Assembly (NCBI GenBank): GCA_902782875.1
Contig: CACZPE010000068.1
Span: 1 to 5,170 of the forward strand
DNA length: 5,170 bases
Direction of reading: 5' to 3'
DNA from: an uncultured Ruminococcus sp.
GTDB taxonomy: Bacteria; Bacillota_A; Clostridia; Oscillospirales; Ruminococcaceae
Positions 1 through 4,671 of the stretch are shown here, in pieces; the first letter of the stretch is position 1, and the number at the start of each line of letters is the position of its first letter. The position numbers were made by a program, and so were the translations under genes. A model generated the notes under the pieces. The model was not told the DNA's origin, searched no databases, and saw only the letters and a list, made by a program, of their open reading frames with translations.

Positions 1-960
1 GCAGGCGTGCTCTCACAGCTGCTGCCCGATGCAAGGATAGCCACCGCCCACGGCCAGATGCCCGAGGAAAAGCTGTCTGAGATATGGACGGGACTTGTGG
101 AGCATGAGACGGATATACTGGTGTGCACAACGATAATCGAAACAGGTGTCGATGTGCCCAATGTAAATACCCTCATAATAGAGGATGCCGACCGCTTCGG
201 CCTTTCACAGCTCTATCAGCTCAGGGGGCGCGTGGGTCGTTCCAACAGGCGTGCCTTTGCGTATTTCACGTTCAGGCGCGGCAAGGTGCTGACTGAGATC
301 GCATCTAAGCGCCTTGAAGCCATACGTGAATTTACTCAGTTCGGCAGCGGATTCCGCATCGCCATGCGTGACCTTGAGATAAGGGGAGCGGGCTCGCTCC
401 TCGGCGGCAGTCAGCACGGCCATATGGAGGCTGTGGGATATGATATGTATATACAGATGCTAAATCAGGTCATAGCCGAGGAAACAGGCAAGGAAGCACC
501 GCCGAGCCCCGAGGACTGCCTGATAGACCTGCAGATAGAGGCTCATATCCCCGACGGGTATATAACCTCACTGCCCGGCAGGCTTGAAGCTTACAGGCGC
601 ATAGCGGCGATCTCCACAAAGGAGGAGAGCTCCGACCTTATCGACGAGCTGATAGACCGCTACGGAGACCCGCCCAAGGCGATAATCGGCCTTATAAACG
701 TCGCACTCACAAGAAATATGGCCAGCCGCAGCGGAATAAAGGAGATCACCCAGAGGGGCGACAGCATATTCATATATATAAAGACCGCAGAGCTTGAAAG
801 GATACAGAAGCTCGTTGCGGAGTACAAGAATCGTGTGACCATCTCCGCTGCAGGCGACAAGCCGTATATATCCGTAAGGCTCACAAAGAAGGACAAGCCC
901 GCGGAGGTAATGCAGCGCTCTGTGGAGATACTTGCGGGCGAAGCGGGTAAAAAGGAGTGA
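1..960 (+). CDS. mfd: Transcription-repair coupling factor Mfd, C-terminal part (5' end outside window)
   Basis: Mfd is an ATP-driven DNA translocase that removes stalled RNA polymerase from damaged DNA and recruits the UvrABC excision machinery. The frame is open from the first base, so the 319 residues seen are only the C-terminal end of a protein that is usually about 1,150 residues; the UvrB-like, polymerase-binding and first helicase domains lie upstream of the window. Numbering from the window edge, helicase motif V is at residues 43-54 (TTIIETGVDVPN) and motif VI at 73-81 (QLRGRVGRS). The translocation (TRG-type) region follows, with RDLEIRGAGSLLG at 123-135. From about residue 165 to the end is the Mfd-specific C-terminal (D7) domain, with typical IDLQIEAHIPDGYI and RLEAYRRIA segments. 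This domain separates Mfd from RecG, the nearest alternative. The GTG at position 7 is an internal valine codon, not the start. The stop is 4 nt before the next gene. Confidence 0.98.
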   Translation, partial: AGVLSQLLPDARIATAHGQMPEEKLSEIWTGLVEHETDILVCTTIIETGVDVPNVNTLIIEDADRFGLSQLYQLRGRVGRSNRRAFAYFTFRRGKVLTEIASKRLEAIREFTQFGSGFRIAMRDLEIRGAGSLLGGSQHGHMEAVGYDMYIQMLNQVIAEETGKEAPPSPEDCLIDLQIEAHIPDGYITSLPGRLEAYRRIAAISTKEESSDLIDELIDRYGDPPKAIIGLINVALTRNMASRSGIKEITQRGDSIFIYIKTAELERIQKLVAEYKNRVTISAAGDKPYISVRLTKKDKPAEVMQRSVEILAGEAGKKE

Positions 961-964
961 TGAT

Positions 965-1225
965 ATGCCGTATCAGAACGAATATGCACTGATTATTGCA
1001 CTCGTAGGATCGTTTTTCTTCATTATGAACTGGGCGATAGTCATCCACAACAAGCGGGGAAAGAAATGGTCGTCCCCCGTACCGCCCCTGGGCGGACTGC
1101 TCATCTTCATAGCGGGGCTCATGTCAACAGTAAAGCCGCTGGCGCTGATAGGTCTTGCCGATCCCGCGTTATGGATGATACTGTCATTACTGCTGCCGCA
1201 TAATAAAGAGTACAAGGACAAATAA
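965..1225 (+). CDS. Small hydrophobic membrane protein, function unknown
   Basis: This 86-residue protein is not one I recognise. The ATG at 965 is chosen because AAAGGAG (951-957) sits 7 nt before it; the in-frame codons further upstream would lie inside mfd and add a charged stretch. The sequence begins with a hydrophobic helix at residues 7-27 and continues with a basic loop (HNKRGKKW, 28-35). A proline/glycine turn (SPVPPLGG) leads into one long or two short hydrophobic stretches at about 41-63 and 66-78, and the tail is short and charged. By the positive-inside rule the KRGKK loop should be cytoplasmic. The protein therefore looks like a two- or three-pass inner-membrane protein with no signal-peptide cleavage site that I can see. 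Only 4 nt separate it from mfd and its ribosome site lies over the mfd stop, so it is probably co-transcribed and may be translationally coupled. No catalytic motif is visible. It is clearly a gene by its ribosome site and composition, but its role is open. Confidence 0.8.
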   Translation: MPYQNEYALIIALVGSFFFIMNWAIVIHNKRGKKWSSPVPPLGGLLIFIAGLMSTVKPLALIGLADPALWMILSLLLPHNKEYKDK

Positions 1226-1273
1226 GGCACAGGCGGGGCTTGCGGCGGTTATCATATATTTTCGCCGTTGTTC

Positions 1274-1302
1274 TTGCATTTTATGTAATAGTATGATATA
1301 CT
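1274..1302 (+). promoter_or_regulatory. Predicted SigA promoter with extended -10, upstream of the DUF1858 gene
   Basis: A -35-like TTGCAT (1274-1279) is followed by exactly 17 nt and a -10 TATACT (1297-1302), which matches five of six consensus positions. TG one base before the -10 (1294-1295) makes an extended -10 element, which can compensate for the weak -35. Transcription should start near 1309, giving an untranslated leader of about 57 nt before the ATG at 1366. It would drive the four-gene operon 1366-3436. Prediction from sequence only. Confidence 0.65.
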
Positions 1303-1365
1303 TTTATACACGACAGCGGCATATCAGACCGTTATCGTGTGTAACGACACCGAAAGGAGATAGCT

Positions 1366-1593
1366 ATGGTAGTTACCAAGGACACTATAATCAACGATAT
1401 ACTTCTCGAGGATCTTGATGTTGCCCCCTATTTCATGGATATCGGCATGCACTGCATAGGCTGCTATGCCTCCATGGGCGAAACAGTCGAGGAAGCGTGC
1501 ATGGTGCACGGCATCGATCCCGATGAGCTCGTGAACGCACTCAACGATTATTTTGCATCAAAAGAGACCGCCAAGGCAGAGGAGCAGAAGTGA
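1366..1593 (+). CDS. DUF1858 domain protein (small CxxC redox-disulfide protein)
   Basis: This 75-residue protein matches the DUF1858 family, also known as the hybrid-cluster-protein-associated redox disulfide domain. The hallmark is the segment GMHCIGCYAS, with a CxxC pair at C30 and C33 after an N-terminal part of the form 'T..DT.I.DIL..D...APYF.D.GM'. The helical part after the motif (EEACMVHGIDPDELVNALNDYF) is also typical, and the length is normal for a stand-alone copy. The family is small and cytoplasmic; the cysteines are thought to undergo thiol-disulfide exchange or bind metal, but its biochemical role is not settled. The start is well supported: AAAGGAGA at 1353-1360 lies 5 nt before the ATG. 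It is the first gene after a predicted promoter. Its stop overlaps the GTG start of trmK in a GTGA arrangement, so the two are probably translationally coupled. Confidence 0.9.
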   Translation: MVVTKDTIINDILLEDLDVAPYFMDIGMHCIGCYASMGETVEEACMVHGIDPDELVNALNDYFASKETAKAEEQK

Positions 1594-2297
1594 TACGCTT
1601 TCCTGTACTTGACGGACGGCTCGCCGTCTGCGCCGATATGGTGACAGGCGGCTTTGTCTGTGATATAGGCACTGACCACGCATATCTTCCCTCGTATCTT
1701 GTCCGCACAGGCAGATGCGAAAGGGCCATTGCCGCGGATATAAACACCGCCCCTCTTGAAGCGGCAAGACATACTCTTGCTTCCGAGGGCACATCCGATA
1801 AGGTGCAGACCGTGCTTTCGGACGGCCTGAAGGAGGTATGCCTCGAAGGCGTTACCGATATAGTTTTCGCGGGTATGGGCGGAGAGCTTATCGCAAGGCT
1901 TATAACGGAGGACGAGCGCACAAAGACGGATGTCGCGCTTATCACCCAGCCCATGACAAAGGCGGAGATACTGCGCCGTACGCTTATGCAGGCGGGGTAT
2001 TCCCTTGAAGCAGAAAAAGCCGTGCAGACCTCGGGCAGGCTTTATACAGTCATGCGGTGGAGATACACGGGAGATAACCGTATATGTGACGATGTATGCG
2101 CATATACAGGTCTGCTTGACGGTACAGTACCCGCTGACAGGGAATATATGCTCCTGCAGGCAAAGCGCCTTGAAAGCGCCGCCGCGGGAATGAGGGCCGC
2201 CTCGCCGGATAAGGCGGATGAGCTGTTCACGACTGCCGCCATGATACGAAAGAAGGCAGGATATGACGATACACCACACAGCGGTCTATGTGAATGA
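1590..2297 (+). CDS. trmK: tRNA (adenine(22)-N1)-methyltransferase TrmK
   Basis: TrmK methylates N1 of adenine 22 in the D-arm region of certain tRNAs, using S-adenosylmethionine. The 235-residue length fits the family (about 225-240). The class I methyltransferase fold is visible in order: motif I VCDIGTDHAYLP at residues 23-34 (SAM binding), an acidic end of strand 2 at D50 in AADIN, D78-G79 in LSDGL, the family-specific VFAGMGG at 92-98 (motif IV region) and ITQPM at 118-122. The C-terminal third is charged and helical, as in characterised TrmK proteins, where it forms a coiled-coil-like extension. The start is GTG at 1590, overlapping the stop of the DUF1858 gene, with AGAGGAG at 1578-1584 five nt upstream. 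In Bacillus subtilis trmK (yqfN) lies next to the NIF3 gene yqfO; here the same pair is present but separated by a VOC gene, which overlaps the trmK 3' end by 35 nt. Confidence 0.96.
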   Translation: MIRFPVLDGRLAVCADMVTGGFVCDIGTDHAYLPSYLVRTGRCERAIAADINTAPLEAARHTLASEGTSDKVQTVLSDGLKEVCLEGVTDIVFAGMGGELIARLITEDERTKTDVALITQPMTKAEILRRTLMQAGYSLEAEKAVQTSGRLYTVMRWRYTGDNRICDDVCAYTGLLDGTVPADREYMLLQAKRLESAAAGMRAASPDKADELFTTAAMIRKKAGYDDTPHSGLCE

Positions 2298-2646
2298 CCT
2301 TCAGGCTGCAAGGGATGTTTTCATAAAATATTTCGGGGCCGTTTCAAACGACGGCTACCGCAATGTGAATACGGGCTTCTGCTCGTATTTTCTGACATTT
2401 GATGACAGTTCAAGGCTCGAGATAATGACACGCCCTGATATGGACGATGCCGCAAAAACTCCATACAGGACAGGCTATGCCCATATCGCATTCGGCACGG
2501 GCAGCAGAGAGGCTGTTGATTCTCTCACTGCGCGTCTCAGGGATGACGGGTACGAGGTAATGAGCGGCCCGAGGACAACGGGCGACGGTTACTACGAGAG
2601 CTGCATCAGAGCCGTTGAGGATATGATCATCGAGATAACAGTATGA
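2263..2646 (+). CDS. VOC family protein (glyoxalase/bleomycin-resistance fold)
   Basis: This is a 127-residue single-domain protein of the vicinal oxygen chelate superfamily, made of two beta-alpha-beta-beta-beta modules. The four usual metal-ligand positions all appear to be filled: H5 in IHHTAVYV, E53 in RLEIM, H74 in YAHIAF and E124 in the C-terminal IIEITV. Other hallmarks are 'VNDLQAARDVFIKYFG' after strand 1 and 'GYEVMSGPRTTGDGYYES' before the last strands. Such proteins are often annotated as lactoylglutathione lyase or glyoxalase-like, but the substrate cannot be read from sequence; a metal-dependent isomerase or lyase, or a small-molecule binding role, is possible. The ATG at 2263 is used because strand 1 and H5 need it; the in-frame GTG at 2290 would delete them. 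The ribosome site is modest (GAAGG, 2252-2256). The gene overlaps the last 35 nt of trmK and ends 13 nt before the NIF3 gene, so it is in the same operon. Confidence 0.92.
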   Translation: MTIHHTAVYVNDLQAARDVFIKYFGAVSNDGYRNVNTGFCSYFLTFDDSSRLEIMTRPDMDDAAKTPYRTGYAHIAFGTGSREAVDSLTARLRDDGYEVMSGPRTTGDGYYESCIRAVEDMIIEITV

Positions 2647-2659
2647 TGGGGGAGTGTTT

Positions 2660-3436
2660 ATGACCGTCTATGATATATACAGGATAATAAACCGTGATGT
2701 GCCGTTTATGTCTGCAGAGGAATGGGATAACTGCGGCCTGCTCGTCGGGGATATAAATGCCCCTGCGGATATCATACTCACCGCACTGGATATCACCGTG
2801 CCTGTTATTGAAGAAGCGCACGCCATCGGTGCTACGCTGATAGTCAGCCACCACCCTGTGATATTCTCTCCGCTTAAAAGTGTGAGAGCAGATACTCCCG
2901 TGGGGCTGATGTTAAAATACGGCATATCTGCGATATGCACACATACTCCCTTTGATATGGCGCCCTGCGGTATGAACAAGGGGCTGTACGACCTTCTTAG
3001 GACTCCTCTCGGTCTGTCACCGATAGAAGAGTCCCAGCCGCTGGAATATCACGGAAATAATATGTCCATAGGCATGATATACGATCTTGATGAGCCGCTG
3101 TCCGCAGAGGAATGCGCAAAGAGGCTCAAAGACGCTCTCGGCTGCACTGTAGTAAGGTATACCGACGGGGAAAAGCCCATAACCTCCGTTATTATAGTCT
3201 CGGGCTCGGGGAACAGCTTCATACCGCATGCAGCAGCAGACGGCACTGCACTTATATCCGGCGATTTCAAGCACAGCAGCTTTATAGACGCGGTAAATGC
3301 GGGGCTTAGCATATTCGACTGCGGCCATTTCCACACCGAGAGGATATTCTGCTCCCTTATGGGCGATCTGCTCAAGGACTGCGGCGCAAGAGTCATCGCC
3401 GCAAAGAGCTGCACCGACCCAGTCAGATATGTATGA
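2660..3436 (+). CDS. NIF3-like dinuclear metal-centre protein (YqfO/YbgI family)
   Basis: NIF3 family proteins form toroidal hexamers with a two-metal site in each subunit. They are very widespread, but their cellular reaction is not settled; some are annotated as GTP cyclohydrolase 1 type 2 or linked to cofactor or metal handling. The 258-residue protein has all the family landmarks: EEWDNCGLLVG at 20-30, LIVSHHPVIF at 60-69 (H64 and H65 as ligands), CTHTPFDMAPCGMN at 93-106 (D99 as ligand) and CGHFHTERIF at 221-230 (H223 and E227 as ligands). It is the short form and lacks the PII-like domain inserted in B. subtilis YqfO (about 370 residues). The ATG at 2660 is preferred over the in-frame GTG at 2654, because GGGGGAG (2648-2654) gives 5 nt spacing to the ATG and overlaps the GTG. 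It is the last gene of the operon, followed by a strong terminator at 3511-3555. Confidence 0.96.
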   Translation: MTVYDIYRIINRDVPFMSAEEWDNCGLLVGDINAPADIILTALDITVPVIEEAHAIGATLIVSHHPVIFSPLKSVRADTPVGLMLKYGISAICTHTPFDMAPCGMNKGLYDLLRTPLGLSPIEESQPLEYHGNNMSIGMIYDLDEPLSAEECAKRLKDALGCTVVRYTDGEKPITSVIIVSGSGNSFIPHAAADGTALISGDFKHSSFIDAVNAGLSIFDCGHFHTERIFCSLMGDLLKDCGARVIAAKSCTDPVRYV

Positions 3437-3440
3437 TTGA

Positions 3441-3491
3441 TAAGGTATAGGGTATAGTATACTAAACCCTAACCCCTATACCCTGAACCCT
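3441..3491. repeat. Palindromic array of telomere-like heptamers
   Basis: The right half holds four 7-nt units in tandem: AAACCCT (3464-3470), AACCCCT (3471-3477), ATACCCT (3478-3484) and GAACCCT (3485-3491). The left half holds the opposite orientation, as GGTATAGGGTATAG at 3444-3457. Two inverted pairings are possible. One is a 24-nt near-perfect palindrome at 3448-3471 with one mismatched pair (A3454/A3465) around the core AGTATACT. The other is a 14-bp arm pair 3444-3457 with 3476-3489, matching at 12 of 14 positions. It starts 4 nt after the NIF3 stop and is probably transcribed in the 3' untranslated region. It has no clear T-run of its own, so it is not an obvious terminator. It could be a dispersed intergenic repeat family; I could not check copy number. 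Confidence 0.8.
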
Positions 3492-3510
3492 GTTCTATAT
3501 AAAAATTCGT

Positions 3511-3555
3511 TGTCACTATGCATACAGTTATGCATAGTGACAGTTTTTTATTTTT
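3511..3555 (+). terminator. Rho-independent terminator of the DUF1858-trmK-VOC-NIF3 operon
   Basis: A perfect 14-bp stem (TGTCACTATGCATA at 3511-3524 with its exact complement at 3529-3542) closes a CAGT loop. It is followed by G, six T (3544-3549), one A and five more T (3551-3555). This is a textbook intrinsic terminator on the + strand, 74 nt after the NIF3 stop. A run of five A at 3501-3505 upstream would give a T-run after the same hairpin on the other strand, so it might also stop transcription coming from the right, though no - strand gene is visible here. Confidence 0.93.
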
Positions 3556-3558
3556 CAC

Positions 3559-3587
3559 TTGACAAAGAGGAGTGTTATTGTTATAAT
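3559..3587 (+). promoter_or_regulatory. Consensus SigA promoter with extended -10, for the ACT-GNAT-hom operon
   Basis: TTGACA (3559-3564) and TATAAT (3582-3587) match the housekeeping consensus in all twelve positions, with the optimal 17-nt spacer. TG at 3579-3580 adds the extended -10 element. The -35 box begins 4 nt after the terminator T-run, so upstream transcription is cut off immediately before a new start. Transcription should begin near 3594, leaving about 90 nt of leader before the ATG at 3683. By consensus match this should be a very strong promoter unless repressed. Confidence 0.92.
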
Positions 3588-3682
3588 TGTATTTGTCACA
3601 AGTACAGATGTATATGCACTATGGACTGTCACTACATTAAAAGCCTGAAAGATATGATACATAAACAAGGACAGTGTTGTCT

Positions 3683-4138
3683 ATGAACAGTTTATCCGAA
3701 CATAAAAAGGGTATGTATGCAGTGGTCAGCTGCGATGTGCTTCCCGAGGTCTTCATCAAGGTCATCGAAGCAAAGCGCCTGCTTGCCTGCGGCGAGGAAA
3801 AGAGCTATGCCTCCGCCTGCAAGCGCATAGGGCTTTCAAGAAGCGCATTCTATAAATACAAGGACAGCGTATTCACTTATGAGGAGAAGCTCAAGGGCCG
3901 TATAATATCGCTTTATGCGGCGCTTAAGGATGAGCCCGGCGTCCTCTCGGCGATGCTCGTGTGTCTGCATGAGTGCGGTGCCAATATACTCACCCTCAAT
4001 CAGAGCATACCCGTTGACGGGGCGGCAGCAATAACCGTTACGGTAAGGCTGTCACAGGGCTGCGGCAGAAAGGAACTGACCGACAGGCTCGCCGCCGTCA
4101 CAGGTGTTGTGGGAGTAAGGCTCCTTTCCGAGGAATAG
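3683..4138 (+). CDS. ACT domain-containing protein, UPF0735/PheB family
   Basis: The 151-residue protein matches the UPF0735 family, whose B. subtilis member is called PheB. Residues 12-64 form the family's N-terminal region, with YAVVSCDVLPEVFIKVIEAK, then ASACKRIGLSRSAFYKYKDSVF, which looks like a helix-turn-helix-type unit (the SRSAFYKYKD segment at 52-61 is diagnostic). An ACT domain follows from about residue 73: LKDEPGVLSAML carries the DEPGVLS turn (83-89) typical of amino-acid-binding ACT domains, and AAAITVTVRL is its second strand region. ACT domains bind amino acids and control metabolic enzymes or regulators; the ligand here is unknown. The nearness of homoserine dehydrogenase suggests an aspartate-family amino acid (inference). 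The ATG at 3683 is preferred over the in-frame GTG 3674 and TTG 3677, which lie only 2 and 5 nt after AAGGA (3667-3671). The stop TAG is embedded in the AGGAGG ribosome site of the next gene. Confidence 0.93.
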   Translation: MNSLSEHKKGMYAVVSCDVLPEVFIKVIEAKRLLACGEEKSYASACKRIGLSRSAFYKYKDSVFTYEEKLKGRIISLYAALKDEPGVLSAMLVCLHECGANILTLNQSIPVDGAAAITVTVRLSQGCGRKELTDRLAAVTGVVGVRLLSEE

Positions 4139-4147
4139 GAGGTTGCT

Positions 4148-4636
4148 ATGATAAGGGAAGCTACACACGCGGATATACCGCGCTGCGTTGAGATTATAAG
4201 GCAGAGCTTCAGGACCGTTGCGGATGATCTCGGCTTTACCGAGGAAAATGCCCCGCGGTTCACCGCCTTTGCAACTACCGAGGAACGTCTTTTGTACCAG
4301 ATGGATACCGAGAAAAGGCCGATGTTTGTATATGACGATAACGGCGTTCTCTGCGGATATTATTCTCTTTCAGTCACTGATAAGTCATGCGAGCTGAACA
4401 ATCTTGCGGTACTGCCGTCTTACAGACACCGCGGTATAGGAAGACAGCTCCTCGAACACGCTGAAAAGACTGCAGAGGATCTCGGCTGTGATACCATGAA
4501 CCTCGGAATAGTCGAGGAAAACACCGTTCTGCGCAGATGGTACGAACAAAACGGTGCAGTGCATACAGGTACGGAGAAATACGATTTCTTTCCGTTCACC
4601 TGCGGATATATGACGATAAAACTACAGAAAAGATAG
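4148..4636 (+). CDS. GNAT family N-acetyltransferase
   Basis: This 162-residue protein has the GCN5-related N-acetyltransferase fold, which moves the acetyl group of acetyl-CoA to an amine. It opens with the typical strand 1 'MIREATHADIPRCVEIIRQSF'. Strand 4 and motif A are clear at residues 83-102: LNNLAVLPSYRHRGIGRQLL, where RHRGIG (93-98) is the acetyl-CoA pyrophosphate loop (R/Q-x-x-G-x-G). Motif B follows with TMNLGIVEENTVLRRWYEQNGA, the usual 'N..A...Y...GF' region in slightly altered form, and the end (KYDFFPFTCGYMTIKL) gives the last strands. The substrate is unknown. The gene has an ideal AGGAGG (4137-4142) 5 nt before its ATG, overlapping the stop of the ACT-domain gene 9 nt upstream, so the two are surely co-transcribed. 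It sits between the ACT-domain gene and hom, a pair I would expect to be adjacent. Confidence 0.93.
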   Translation: MIREATHADIPRCVEIIRQSFRTVADDLGFTEENAPRFTAFATTEERLLYQMDTEKRPMFVYDDNGVLCGYYSLSVTDKSCELNNLAVLPSYRHRGIGRQLLEHAEKTAEDLGCDTMNLGIVEENTVLRRWYEQNGAVHTGTEKYDFFPFTCGYMTIKLQKR

Positions 4637-4671
4637 AAGGGAGTGTTTCCCGCTTCTGCGGGAAGATCATC
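4637..4671 (+). promoter_or_regulatory. Structured ribosome-binding region of hom (Shine-Dalgarno, hairpin, start)
   Basis: The only strong Shine-Dalgarno match for hom, AAGGGAG at 4637-4643, lies 28 nt before the ATG at 4672, too far for normal initiation. Between them is a perfect 7-bp hairpin: TTCCCGC (4647-4653), loop TTCT, GCGGGAA (4658-4664). If the hairpin is folded, 10 unpaired nt remain between the Shine-Dalgarno and the ATG, which is a workable distance. A weaker candidate site, GGGAAG (4660-4665), has normal spacing but lies in the 3' arm. TCCC (4648-4651) can also pair with GGGA of the upstream site (4639-4642), so two exclusive folds exist. There is no T-run, so it is not a terminator. 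Confidence 0.6.

Noticed and set aside
205..423. Open frame on the - strand inside mfd, and similar - strand frames across the window (660-989, 1541-1954, 1548-2279, 3049-3414, 4420-5082)
   Set aside because: Each lies opposite a well-identified gene, has no recognisable family, no plausible ribosome site seen, and a composition expected from reading the complement of a coding strand.
932..964. Upstream start for the small membrane protein, adding 11 residues (MRAKRVKRSDD)
   Set aside because: It would begin inside mfd without a good ribosome site, while the ATG at 965 has AAAGGAG at 7 nt.
1242..1268. Possible weak terminator (CGGCG 1243-1247 with CGCCG 1263-1267) after the small membrane gene
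   Set aside because: The stem is only 5 bp with a 15-nt loop, and the T-rich stretch after it is interrupted. It may contribute to termination, but the sequence does not support a call.
1330..1346. Inverted repeat CGTTA/TAACG in the leader of the DUF1858 gene
   Set aside because: A 5-bp match with a 7-nt loop is expected by chance in a leader of this length, and no riboswitch or T-box features are visible.
3608..3640. 10-codon frame MYMHYGLSLH in the leader
   Set aside because: No ribosome site and no relation to the downstream start; the overlapping frame at 3621-3686 is the more interesting one because it ends on the ACT gene start.
3670..3681. Hairpin GACA-GTGT-TGTC between the ribosome site and the ACT gene start
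   Set aside because: Only four base pairs; too weak to claim, although it resembles the arrangement before hom.
3594..3682. Amino-acid riboswitch or T-box in the leader of the ACT-GNAT-hom operon
   Set aside because: The leader is short, has no T-box core sequence, and no terminator lies between the promoter and the ACT gene. The terminator at 3511-3555 is upstream of the promoter and belongs to the previous operon.
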